NCBI GenBank assembly: GCA_015499995.1
Contig: JADNRV010000207.1
Span: forward strand, 1-64,000
Reading direction: 5' to 3'
Source of the DNA: Flammula alnicola
Lineage: Eukaryota > Basidiomycota > Agaricomycetes > Agaricales > Strophariaceae
DNA length: 64,000 bases
Shown here in pieces: positions 45,698 through 56,602 of this stretch. Below the pieces are notes generated by a model. That model had not been told where the DNA came from and did not search any database. It saw nothing but the letters and a program-made list of their open reading frames with translations. Made by a program: the position numbers and the translations under genes. Positions within the stretch are counted from its first letter, which is position 1; each line of letters begins with the position of its first letter.

Positions 45698-48141
45698 ATG
45701 CGGCTCGGAAGCCCGCCCTCTCTATGTATTCTTCTGGTGTTGCTCTCTCTCGTGGCGAATATTCGCGCTGCCAAAGTGCCTGCTTGGAATGGACATACGA
45801 CACCAGGATCAGTAAGACTCGCGTCGTTCACGCCATACTACGTCCCGCCCGGAGCGAAAAGCTATGACTCGACCTCACCTTTGATTTCTTACAAAGGGAC
45901 ATGGACGGACCAGTACTCTACCGCTTATGTTGGAAAATCGCTCCGTTCAACAAAGGAACCAAATGCCGAGGTCTCTTTCACTTTCACTGGTACTGGCATA
46001 GAGTGGTTCGGTAATATGGATAAATTTCATGGACTGGCTGTTGTCATGATTGACGGTAAACCTGTGGAGGAAGTTGACACGTACAGCGATCGCGTAGTTC
46101 CTCTCAAGCAACAGAGGATATTCTGGAAGTTCGATCTTAATCTGGCCTCACATACTATCAAGATTGTGAACACCGCCAAACGACCTGGCTCTACTAGGAA
46201 CACTGTCATTGACTTGGATGCTTTTATTGTCACTAGAGGCTCTTCTGCAATCGCGTCTCGGAAAAGCAAGGACGATCCTACGTCTTCTTCTGTGCGGGTC
46301 TCAAAGGATACTCGGGCGTCCTCAGAGTGGACGCTAACGCAGAAGGGTACAACTGGGGTCCATGCTATGCAATTGACGATTATTTCGCCCACACATGCTT
46401 TGATTGTCGACAAAGTCGAACACAACCCTATCACGATAGACGGCCACCCAGCGTGGGCAGCGCTGTACAACCTGGAAAACGACTCCATCAAGCCTCTCAA
46501 GATGCAGTCCAATTCGTTCTGCGCTGGCGGCACATTTCTGGGGAATGGGACACTCATCAACGTCGGAGGGAATCCAGTCGTGGAGACCTTTACCTCGGCG
46601 GCAGATTTTGGCGACTTGGACGGACTGCAGGCTATTCGGATATTCGAGCCCTGCGACTCCTCTTCGGTGGAAAAGTGCGAAATGCACGAAAATCATGCGC
46701 GTATCCGGATGGCTAGTCCTCGGTGGTATAACACCGTTATCCGCATCAGCGATGGCAGCGCCATGATTATTGGCGGGTCCAAGAAAGGCGGCTGGATGAA
46801 CAATGCCACAGTCAATAATCCCACTCTCGAATATTATCCTCCCAAGGACATCCATGGATCCAACGGAATGCCAATCCCGCTGCCTTTCCTGGTGAAGACC
46901 TTGCACTCGAACCTTTTTCCGATCGCTTTTTTTCTTCCCGACGGGAAAGTCTTTATGGCTGCCAATCAAGATGCAATGATATACGACTGGAAGACGAACA
47001 CGGAGCAATACCTACCTCAAATCCCAAACAATGTACGCGTAACCTATCCCATGACAGGCACAGGTCTCTTGCTGCCCCTGTCGCCAGACAACGACTATAC
47101 TCCAGAAATCCTTCTATGCGGTGGCTCTACCGTGGACGATACGACCCCAGGCTATGAGATTTCATCTCAAAATCCTGCGTCATCTCAGTGTTCTCGTATG
47201 GTCTTGAACGAGGAAGGTATCAAGGCTGGGTGGCATGTCGAGTATATGCCTCAAGCTCGTGTCATGCCCGACGCCGTCCTTCTTCCCACAGGCAAAGTGC
47301 TGGTTGTAAATGGCGGCGCATCTGGAATATCAGGCTACGGCAACGTTATCGATCAAGTAGGCGCATCCAACGCTGATAACCCGGTGTTGACGCCCGTGCT
47401 GTACGACCCAGCAGCTCCATCAGGACAACGCTTCTCTTCTGATGGTTTGCCGAGCAGCTCGATTCCGCGTTTGTATCATAGTGTGGCGACCTTGACACCG
47501 GCAGGAAATGTCATGATCGCGGGCAGCAATCCGAACCTTGACCGAAGCGAAGTTAAGTATGGGACCGAATACCGTGTCGAATGGCTGAGCCCGCCTTATA
47601 TGTCGCAGGAGCGACCTAAGATTACGAACATGGTGTCAAAAGTAGATTTCGACGAAAGCTTCAAGTTGAATATCAAGGTACCCAGTGGCAGCAGCGACAA
47701 CGTTCAAGGTGAATAAACCAGTTCGTTCGGAAATCACCTGTGCGGTTAATATTTTCTTCTGCATCGCTCCTAGTTGCTCTGATGGACTTGGGCTACGTAA
47801 CGCATGCCGTTCACGCCAACTCACGCTTGGTCTATCTGAAAGTGACGTCATCTCAGAAAGACGAGCTCACTGTGCGAGGCCCTCCGAACGGCAACGTCTA
47901 TCCTCCTGGCCCAGGATGGTTGTACCTTGTCGTCAATGGTGTTGCCAGTGAGGGCAAAAAGGTCATGATAGGCAGCGGGAAAGGACCGACGGTCGATGAA
48001 GCAGCTATCCGCAAGTTCGTATTCCTTATCCTTTCATAATATTTTCGTGATGCTCATATTCGTCAAAGTGTGCTCGACAACTCTGCTGTAGATCAGTACG
48101 AGATTTCCAAAGGAAAGACGGCAGACGATGGCTCCGAGTAA
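45698..48141 (+). CDS. Glyoxal oxidase (AA5_1 copper radical oxidase) with N-terminal sandwich domain
   Basis: Exons 45698..47708, 47774..about 48014 and 48069..48141. A signal peptide (CILLVLLSLVANIRA) leads to an extra domain at about residues 40-180 (SPLISYKGTWTDQY, VSFTFTGTGIEWFGNMDKFHG, VIDLDAFIV). This fold also occurs in many fungal surface proteins. The oxidase part follows with the copper-radical residues in place: Cys275 (SFCAGG) to cross-link with Tyr344 (RWY), Tyr593-His594 (RLYHS), and the distal His in YVTHAVHANSR of exon 2. It oxidises small aldehydes such as glyoxal and supplies H2O2 to peroxidases outside the cell. Length is about 765 residues, longer than the 560 usual for the founding member, because of the N-terminal domain. 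Confidence 0.92.
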
Positions 48142-48455
48142 CACACGTAGATCACCACAGGACGCTTTCTTTTCGGAGTTTTCCATGATTCTGGCGTGTT
48201 TTAGCCTGGCGAAATTTATATTGTATCATTCGAACTACAAGCTCTATCATACATTTCGTGCTATTATTCGTATTCTACTATCTACTATCCCGCATGATTA
48301 TTCCCGAGACTTAATGCATATCCTATTTTGATTTGTCGAACTTATTTCAGTGCGATTTCTGCGGCTGAGCCTAGAAAAAGATTTAAAAAGAGTCTAATAT
48401 TGCCAGGGCAATTCAAAAATCACATAGATCCGATGTACAAACGATGTCGATAAAA
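48142..48455. other. Convergent 3' region
   Basis: AT-rich sequence between the stops of glyoxal oxidase (+) and PNO1 (-). No gene was seen. Confidence 0.55.
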
Positions 48456-49525
48456 CTACAATGCGCGCTGCTTCATTCTGCTGCTCACAGTTCTTAGACC
48501 AGCATAGACTTTCCCTGGTGGCGATCCAAGAATGAGGGACACGAGAGCATCGCGAGCGATCTTGATGTTTTGGAAGGAACCCATGATATGGATTTTTCTA
48601 TGATAATGTCTATGAGGCAGGCAATAAAAACTCTTGAGACATAAGACATACGTGTCGGCAAGAACAATCCGAGTGCGACTGGTGTTTTCAATTGTGAATT
48701 TTGTCTTTCCATCTTGTCCGGCAATGCGACCGATTGCTCGTGAAAGATGATCGCCGTGTAGCGTTTTGACGTCCTTAATCTCGAATGAATCAAGATATAA
48801 ATCATCCAATCGTAATAGAGCGATGGCATCCTGGAATATACACCTGAAGTTAAAAAGTGTTAGGTATTTATTTCGTAAATCACTGACGTTAACATCGAAT
48901 CCCAATGCATATGCCTTGACGAAATCGGCACCCTTTTGGATAGCACCGATGTCCTTGGTATGTTTTGACGTCTGAAAAGAGACGACACTTTAACTAACGA
49001 AACAGGATCAAAGGAAAGATGATATCGCACCCTGATCTCCACACATCTTCGTTGCACGTTCATCCGCACCTGCAGTCCAAGGATCTCCGTCAAAGGACCA
49101 AATATATGCAGCCAATCCTTTTTAAGCGGGGTCATCCGGTGTGGGGGTATAGGTATCCGCCTCATTTCCGATTTGAGGGTGGTTTTTTCAGCACCTGGGG
49201 TGACAGGAGGGAATGCAGGTGCGGCGCTCGCTGAGGGTGCTAGTGATGTAGGATCTGTATCAATCATCAATTCGTCGTCGTCGTCGTCCTTGGTCGCTTG
49301 CGTGATCTTCGTCCCTGAATCATCGAAAGACATTCCGCCATCGTGGGCCTCGGTATCGAAAGACATTTCTTCGTCTACGCCATTTTCGTGATGCTGGGAT
49401 GAGGAGGGATCAGATGGGAATGCGTGCGAAGGGTTCTTGCGGGTTATTTTTCTTCTATTTTTCTTGGCCTTCGTCGATGAGCTCGACGCGGCCGGAGTGC
49501 TCGTTGGCATGTGGGAGACGACCAT
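48456..49525 (-). CDS. PNO1: PNO1/DIM2, KH-like 40S ribosome assembly factor
   Basis: Four exons, ATG 49525 ([16 protein letters not shown]; in-frame ATG 49510 is an alternative) to TAG 48456-48458. The first about 120 residues are disordered, with a basic [12 protein letters not shown] and an acidic [12 protein letters not shown] patch. The conserved part is [91 protein letters not shown], and the last exon [20 protein letters not shown]...[20 protein letters not shown]. The [14 protein letters not shown] segment is the second KH-like domain. Pno1 works with Nob1 in 18S rRNA maturation in nucleus and cytoplasm. Identification is firm. Confidence 0.94.
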
Positions 49526-49631
49526 GATATCCTCCAAGTTTTGGCTTTTTGATCTTTCAATTTGGTTTGGAGAGAAGACCAAAAATTATGAGCTGTCACG
49601 CTGTGTCACATTCTGGAATGCAGCATGAGGC

Positions 49632-50753
49632 CCAGTGAAAGTCGGGTCTGAGCTGATCTGCTGATATCAGATCTCCGCTGAGAATCCAGACAAACTCAGC
49701 AGATCCCCATTTTTGGCCGTTCTGCAGATTTTTTCTGTGATTTTCTGCTTGAATTCTCGTTGAATTCTGTGCCCTGCTGTAGGTAATCTATTAATACACC
49801 AGCTACAATTCTGCTCACAGAATTTTCTGCGCTCGTATGCTTATATCGGCGGAGGTATGAGGAAATATGTATTGATTACAGGTATCTATGTATACAGTGT
49901 TCACCGTACATACTCTGCATTCTCGCCCTCCTACGTACTCTCCAGAGTCCCTAGTAACACTTTCTAAACCGAAATTTGATAGTACTAAAAAGCAAGGATA
50001 TATAAGTGAGTTGCTATTCCGACTATAAAACAACATGAAGAAAAAACTGCACCTCGGTAGATGCTGTCATCACAGTGAGACACATCAGGCTACGTAGAGA
50101 ACGGGATACATATAAAGTCAGTAATTCTGGAGGTAAAGTAACGAAAGGTCGGACTCACGGTCATTGAAGTTGGGAATTGTTAAAAAATGCGCATATATTT
50201 ACTTTCTGAAGGCTGTTTGTCCAGAATAATAAGGTTAGACATGTTTAAAACAAGAAACGGATAGAGTGTACGATGTGCAGTTCATTGAAATATACCGGAA
50301 AGGAATGTTGAATGGAACAGACGGTGTTGAATTTGTAGCCGTGCACCCGAATATCGATTGTGACTGCGTTAATGGGGCGGGAGAAGGCGCTGGCGGATGA
50401 TGCGAGGGAGGGACAACATGGGGGAAGGGAAGAAAGAAAGGAATGGGGACTTTGAAAAATTTGCTCGCTATATATGAAGCGTACGTCCGTACGAGTGCGC
50501 TAGATGGACCTGGGACTGTTGCCTCAGGAGGAGTCAGGACTGAGTAGAAGAGCAAGGGAGTTGCGAGAGAAAATGGCAGCATCGACCATCTTCTTTCACA
50601 ACTTGAATTTCATTTGAATTTGGAACTCAGATCAGTATCGGAGTCACTGGGATACTGCGCCGAGCTGCAAAGCGCAGAGAAACACATCTATTCGCAGACT
50701 GGCTCATGAATCGCCTATTTAGCCCAGATTTGCTCAGACCCGACTTTCACTGG
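49632..50753. mobile_element. Non-autonomous inverted-repeat DNA transposon, about 1.1 kb
   Basis: Inverted ends CCAGTGAAAGTCGGGTCTGA (left) and the complement at 50732-50753 (right). A 9-bp direct repeat, GCATGAGGC, flanks it exactly at 49623-49631 and 50754-50762. A 9-bp duplication points to a Mutator-type transposase, but no transposase frame is present. A third related end, CCCGACTTTCACTGG followed by GCATGATGC, occurs at 50898-50912, probably a remnant of a second copy. Confidence 0.7.
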
Positions 50754-50762
50754 GCATGAGGC

Positions 50763-51369
50763 CTAGGGCTGAGCGCGGGTGCACCCACAGGTATTTTGCG
50801 GGTAGTGGTATTTACCTTGTAGCCCCGAATTTTCTGAAAATTTTGCAATTTCTTTGGTGCAAATCCATTGAGAACTGACTGAGTTATAGTCGGGTCACCC
50901 GACTTTCACTGGGCATGATGCCTCATAAATGGGCTATCCGCCGATGACAGAATCTCTAATGTTTGCTCAGTACCGGACCTATATGTACACGTCGGATTAA
51001 ATTCCAAACCACCCTCACCGTGCCGTCCGTGACAACCTTTGGTCCAACCGCGATCCGCGAACAGCCTGCAATGTAGCTACAGATACCCAATCACAATACA
51101 CGACTAGCGACCATCGTTGAAACAACCTAAAGCATTCAAAACTAAATTGCGGAAATCCATGTGGCTCAGGGGATCCAGCGCGTTAGTCCCTGTTAGTCCC
51201 CCCTGACATGGAATAGTCATTTAAATTTCGTATCAAACAAGGTAATGCGGATTGTTTTCACTGGGAGTCAGAGTCCGTACATATCATGTATTTCGATACA
51301 TCCATTAATATTGTATTATAGTCACAGTAGAGAATGAGTGTTATATTGCTCTGACATGGAGGTTAAACG
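50763..51369. other. Intergenic with transposon remnant
   Basis: Contains the extra transposon end at 50898-50912 inside the palindrome AGTCGGGTCACCCGACT, and otherwise AT-rich sequence. No gene was seen. Confidence 0.4.
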
Positions 51370-51683
51370 TTAAATCTTGACGGCATACGGGGGTATCTTC
51401 ATTTGGGTGTCGACATGCAAGTAAGTATGTTTCTTCAGGTTACTTTCTTTATCTTCGTGAATATCATGTCTATTGGATCGAAAAAGGTCAACCAGAGCCA
51501 CGGGAAAATGTCAAAACGCACTTACAATTCGCAGAGGTGAGCCTTGATATCGACATTTTCAGTTGGCAAATACTGATTACAGTGACGACATCGACAACGC
51601 AGTTGCCGCAATCTTTGGCTCGCTTTTGTTTCGTATTCTCGGACTTTGGCAAGGTCTGCCTCGTCAGTAAGTAAGCGCCAACC
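51370..51683 (-). pseudogene. Orphaned 3' exons of F-box gene B
   Basis: The minus strand from 51679 reads WRLLTDEADLAKVREYE, then SQRLRQLRCRCRHCNQYLP and ENVDIKAHL. This aligns with the C-terminal EVLCGQEKTIAHARMHE ... ICAHCKRAGNMVDLTNHVKL of F-box gene A. A GTAAGT donor follows, then a short last exon (HDIHEDKESN...) ending in TAA at 51370-51372. No start codon or promoter belongs to it. It is the missing end of F-box gene B, cut off by the transposon at 51684..53777; AACC at 51680-51683 is the target duplication. It is probably no longer translated, unless the element is spliced out. Confidence 0.75.
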
Positions 51684-51908
51684 CACTGTGCACCCCAGAT
51701 CCGGCATTAATGACCAGTATATTGCCTGGTAAAGCAGTTAAATTTTACTCACCAAACCATGAAATATAACCTGTTTACCTGTGCTCATACCCGAAAAACT
51801 GGTAGTCCCAATCTGGCAAAAAGTAGTGGAATGACCAGGCAATATTGCCGGCGTTTTGTCTCCCTTTACCAGTTACAACAGGTGATTTTTCTAACAGGCT
51901 TTCCAGGT

Positions 51909-51923
51909 AATTAAGCCTGTTAA
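51909..51923. repeat. 15-bp target-site duplication, left copy
   Basis: AATTAAGCCTGTTAA, repeated exactly at 52885..52899 on the other side of the SINE. Confidence 0.85.
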
Positions 51924-52884
51924 TGTGTGAAATCAACTTTATTTCTGCTAGCAACGTTTGCGCACGGTAGCAGTATCGCTAGGGGTTACATCTCGGCGTG
52001 ACCTAGGTAATACTCTAAGTGTCCGTAAATCATACCCGTTTCTCGTTTCGTCCCGTACCGCAATCCTAATCAAGCCTTAGGGGGGCCAATTAAACCCCCG
52101 CAAGTTACCCACGAATCTATAACCTCCTGATCCCCGGAATAGTCCTGCCCCACACTGGAGGTGAATCCACGGCCGCATTTACTCATCTCGGCTACGGGTG
52201 GCGTCCGACTTCCTACTTTTTTCGTGATTGCAGCCATACCTGCCATATTTGATTGACCAGGCCCCCGGTTCAGGTCCACAGGTGCACTGTGTAGGCTGCG
52301 GGGGACGGGGGCGCAGTTCGTCGCAGCTGCCTGATCATGATGGTCTTACGGGCTCAAGCCACGGGGAACTGGGACCCCATGGACTTACAGGGCACACCCG
52401 GAAACCGGGTGTTCACCGCGGTTGTCGGCTTGTCCTAGACAAAGACGGGGAAGCAAGTCCCAGTCCTTGCCCCAAAGGGTCGGCTCTGGCCGTCTCGCCA
52501 CAAATCCAAATGATGCGTTCTCACACATCTCGCTTGCGCTCCTACTATTCCACCCTCTTGTACATATTTGGTATAACGGTGTGACCTTGTGACCTCCCAA
52601 ATTTCCTTCCTGGCATACTACCTTTTCAGTAGTGAAGGAGAACCAGATGAACTTGATATCATAGGATGGGACGTCTAGGTGTCTTGACCGGTCCCTTGAG
52701 ACCAATCACGGCAGGACATGGCTGCCTTCCTAATGACGTTGCCCGTATGGTGAATCCCGGTGGCGTTGAATTGTCACATGGTGTCTAAAGTGTTTTAACC
52801 ATGCGACCAGCCAGGATCGAACTCTCGTCCAACCAAAGCCTAGGGTTTGACTCACGATGGTGCCCACTGTGCCACCGCGCCCCC
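51924..52884 (-). mobile_element. tRNA-derived SINE nested in the transposon
   Basis: On the minus strand the element begins GGGGGCGCGGTGGCACAGTG at the right-hand duplication. It carries an A box TGGCACAGTGG (52864-52874) and a B box GAGTTCGATCC (52814-52824) 39 nt apart, the internal promoter of RNA polymerase III. A non-tRNA body of about 850 bp follows and ends near ATAAAGTTGATTTCACACA. A perfect 15-bp direct repeat, AATTAAGCCTGTTAA, flanks it, as expected for insertion by a LINE reverse transcriptase. It has no coding capacity. At about 960 bp it is long for a SINE. The LINE partner is not in the window. Confidence 0.8.
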
Positions 52885-52899
52885 AATTAAGCCTGTTAA
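52885..52899. repeat. 15-bp target-site duplication, right copy
   Basis: AATTAAGCCTGTTAA, identical to 51909..51923; it marks the 5' (tRNA-like) end of the SINE. Confidence 0.85.
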
Positions 52900-53751
52900 A
52901 CAGGTATATAGCTGGCATGTGGACAAACTGTAATTCTATGCTAATTTGCTCGAGGAACTAGCTATTTGAGCACATTCAATTTCCTTGTTTGACTGGAGAA
53001 AAAAACACCAAATCTGATTATTTTAACTGGGAATATTTATGCGGAAAAAACAGGTAAAATTGACTTGTTGGAATAGCTAATACATGTAGTTGGTATGTAC
53101 AAAATAAACTAAGTAGTAGCTATGGATACAAGGTGAGGAAAGAATGAATTAGGTATGTACCACTTTCATATGAAGAACCGAAGATGAAGAGGCTTACCCG
53201 GCCCACCTCGCCACCCCACAATGGACCCAGGACCATCTCCATCTCCATATCACAGTTGTCTGTATGGCGGGTTTCATTTGAATCATTTCTTGCATTTGAA
53301 GGATGTAGTAGTGCATGTGGGAGGATTTCTGCCAGTGATAGAATATGCTTGTTACAGTAGCGAAGCTGAATCGATGGCGGTCGAAAGGATGAAAGACGAT
53401 TAGTGAGGCTGACAGTGACGCGCGCTCATGTTAAAATGAAATCACGTGCTTGATTTAGGGTAGGATACTTGCACTTGAACAAAGTCGGAAGCGAAAATCC
53501 ATTAAGGTACTTAGTACCCGTCTAGCGAGCATTCATAATTGCCAGTTAAAACCTGGTAAATAGAACTACTTAGAACTACTAGTTAATCTGGTAAATAAAT
53601 TATGTGTTCATCCAGCAGAGGAAAATCACCCGTCTGACTGAATACCAGATAAAATCAAGTAAATAAAACCAGATTGGTGAAAAATAGGAAAGGCCTCGAT
53701 AAATCCCAGCTAACCAGGCAATTGCGACTTTCTGCTAAATTGGCTGGGAAT

Positions 53752-56172
53752 TTAGACCGGGTCTGGGGTCCACAGTGAACCGTTCTCTGTAGACGGATCC
53801 TCGAAGTGAACTTCTATGTCGTGAAGAATCTGGAAATGGATAAAACTTTAGTTCACTTTCGTAAGACCAATAATCCTTTACGAACCGCCATTTTCCAGGT
53901 CATGACAAGCCGATTCCGTGACTTCTTCTTCGCTTCAGCCTGAGCGCTGCACCGCAGACATTCCACTCTAGCGTCGATTTCATCCATTCTGTCGGCTGTG
54001 ACGGTCAGGAGATCCTCTCCGCAAGCCTGAACGATGACCTTGGCAAATTTCGTGGATTCTTCATCGATCGAGACTTGGTCATTTCCCTCGTTCCAGGTCG
54101 AGCCGAACCATGAAGACATCTTGTCCCACACATGTTCAGCAGTGGTTTTCGGGATCCCATGAACTTCGGTGGGATCGCCGTTCTCATTGTCGATTTCTTT
54201 AGCTTCGTCGTCGGCCTCGTCTTCATCATCTCCATCGGAGTCACCGTCCTCTTCTTTGGCGATACTTTCCTGCTCTTCTGGACCTTCATCATCATCTGTG
54301 TCGGGAAATCTTCTTTGCCTCAGACAAGAATGCATCAGAACTCGTGGGTATGAAATCGGATCAGGACACCAATGGCATTTAAAGAAAGTAGTTGCGAGTT
54401 CGAGGGGTTTTCTGTCGACTTCTTCGTTGTCAACAAGCATAGAAGGCTCTGTTGCTTCCGATAGCAAACCAAGGAGGACTTTGTCAGCTTCAGCTCTCCA
54501 TGAACTTGAGATTTCCCCAAGGCGAGGAGCCAGCGATTCGATTTGCATCTTAATCATGTCTTCGTCGGCGCCTTCGGTAATATCCTTGATGATTCCACAG
54601 AAAGGCTCCGATCGTGCGATATGAGAGAAATCAGCGAAAATACAAGGCGTCGGCATTTCTTCTGTGGCCTTTTCTACCAGAGGATACAAATAGCGAAATC
54701 GTGGTTGGAATGTTTGGATCATCTTCCGCTTGATGTTCTCCTGCCTCTGCCATTCGTATACAGCAATGAGTCTGGCTTTTATTTTTTCCCATCCTATGGA
54801 ACCGTTAACGATAATAGAGTATATGAAATACATGGGAACAAATTTCACCTTTATCAGTTAGTTCAACGGGGAGATTAACGCCTGGCAAGTTCTCGAGTCG
54901 GAAGCGCGTATTCACAAGCTCTGGGCCATATCCTAGAATTCTTAGGATTTAGTAGTTAAAACTAGACGGAGAACTAATTGGCACACACCTGCCTCTCTCA
55001 ATTTAGCGACAATTCTATGCATTCCAAGGAAATGAGCCCAACGACTTGATTACGACAGTTAATATTATCAGTACTCACGCTTCGCGACGTTTCCGGCGAG
55101 TATTTTCCAGGTCACGCTCTTGTTATACTTTTGTTGTTCATGCCAGCGAGAAAGGCGCCTTGCTATCTGGATAGGAATTCAGAGCTTGTTCTTAAAGGTC
55201 CTGCAACTAGACTCACATTGTCATTCTCGTCTTTCTCTTTAGTGGATTTTTTTATATAGAGAGATTTGGCTTCGTCATCTTCGCATGCCTTCAATCTTTG
55301 AATATGTCGGTCGTATTCTTGCTTGAAGATATAATTATTAGACTCTACAGGTATGTTAGCAAGTTTGCGCCTTGGAGAAGAAGTGAATCAATTATACATA
55401 CGCAAGATATGAGGCTTCGTGATGTAGCTGCTTAAGCACAGTGAAAGGGCTGTTTTGTCTCGTTTGGGATTTCCTTTGTGTGTCAAAATAAGCCTAAGAA
55501 AGACAATCAGCCGGAATCCTGCGGCAATGTAAATATTGGGACACGCACTGCTTAGGGGCACATTTACCGCACATACGCACTCGAGCTCCATAGTGAACGA
55601 CTACACCTCGGACGGAGGCACAAAACTAGACCAAAAGGGGGTCAATTCCACCGAGTGTCTGAAAACAAGTAACACACTTGACAGTCCCAACCATAGACAA
55701 GGATTGTGTAGTGCAAAAAGCTCATTCCAGGTGGGCATGGGGGCGGTGCATTCGCTTTTACATTCTGGTAGGCCTTCCAAATGAAAGTAAATGGCGAGTT
55801 CGTATCATATGCTTCAGAGCACACCTTCTTCCATAGAGTATCGTCACCCGCAATAATGGCACGTATATCCTTGGTCGCTCTTGAAAGGTTAAGGAGGTCA
55901 ATGGGCTGAAGCTGACCAAAGATCTCCACGAGAATGTCGAGAGGCATTTCCGTCATGCTTTTTAGCTTCCCTCTCCTCCCTTTGACCTTTCGGTAATCGG
56001 TTTCATGAGGCACAGCAGATGCAACGTTCTTATGGATAGTAGTAGATTTGTGCTTCTTTCGCGGAGGTGGCGCAGGGACAGTTGCTGTGGATGGCGCTGA
56101 GATATGTGCTTGACGGGTGGCTTCGCGTTTTGCGCTCAAACGTGTAGATTGACGACGTGTTGTAGTTGACAT
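53752..56172 (-). CDS. F-box protein truncated by a transposon (F-box gene B)
   Basis: A minus-strand gene of about nine exons from ATG 56172 (MSTTTRRQSTRLSAKREATR). The F-box is KSMTEMPLDILVEIFGQLQP then IDLLNLSRATKDIRAII. A CQVC pair and a MCGKCAPKQ pair follow, then helical exons (WHEQQKYNKSVTWKILAGNV), FFKCHWCPDPISYPRVLMHS and CLRCSAQAEAKK, as in gene A. An intron at 53830..53885 (GTTCGT...TTCCAG) leads to LHDIEVHFEDPSTENG. After that the frame runs into the transposon at 53777 and adds only SLWTPDPV before TAA at 53752-53754. The original C-terminal part lies 2 kb away at 51370-51683. The shortened protein keeps the F-box and most Cys pairs, so it might still act, without the last finger-like module. 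Confidence 0.75.
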
Positions 56173-56602
56173 TATTGATGAGGAGTTATAGGTTGGAGAC
56201 AAGCCTCTTATAAGCCAGCAATTAGACGCGAGGGGCGGGACTCGGTGTCTCGACGTGTCGAGTCAAAGCTAATCATTGCCACCGGAACTGGAAGTTCCGC
56301 CAAAGGCGCGCATCAAAATGTCCAAATATGGTAACAGCGCCGTTTGCGCGCCACCGTTGAAGTTCGCACACGAGTCATCGTGTGTCATAATGGTCTAGTC
56401 ATTGCAATCTCACACCTTACAAGCTCCAGCTTGACCCTAAGCAAGAGATTGCGCATTGACGACCATCGATAAAGTAAGGAGCAAGCAAAGATATTTAGCT
56501 AGACAATGAAAAGACGATGTAAGAAAGTAAACGAAACGTCCATCGCAGATTTTGAAGCAATCAGCCAATAAATCCAACTCCCGTTCGAGAACAAAAGGTA
56601 GA
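56173..56602. other. Intergenic
   Basis: Promoter of F-box gene B (TATAAG-like sequence on the minus strand near 56208) and 3' UTR of the hydrophobin gene. No gene was seen. Confidence 0.45.

Larger units (their letters stand above)
51684..53777. mobile_element. CACTG-ended transposon inserted in F-box gene B
   Basis: Terminal inverted repeats CACTGTGCACCCCAGATCCG (left) and, on the other strand, CACTGTGGACCCCAGACCCG (right), 18 of 20 identical. A 4-bp direct repeat AACC flanks it (51680-51683 and 53778-53781). Subterminal sequence has recurring CCTGGTAAA/CCAGG motifs near both ends (51726, 53555, 53588, 53710). The CACTG ends and subterminal repeats recall the CACTA/EnSpm group, though that group normally duplicates 2-3 bp. 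No transposase frame is present, so it is non-autonomous. Without the nested SINE it would be about 1.1 kb. Confidence 0.82.

Noticed and set aside
46334..47008. Minus-strand ORF of 224 codons
   Set aside because: Antisense to the glyoxal oxidase exon, whose catalytic residues are all present on the plus strand.
52070..52705. Minus-strand ORFs within the SINE
   Set aside because: They belong to the non-coding body of the SINE; no start context, domain or continuation.
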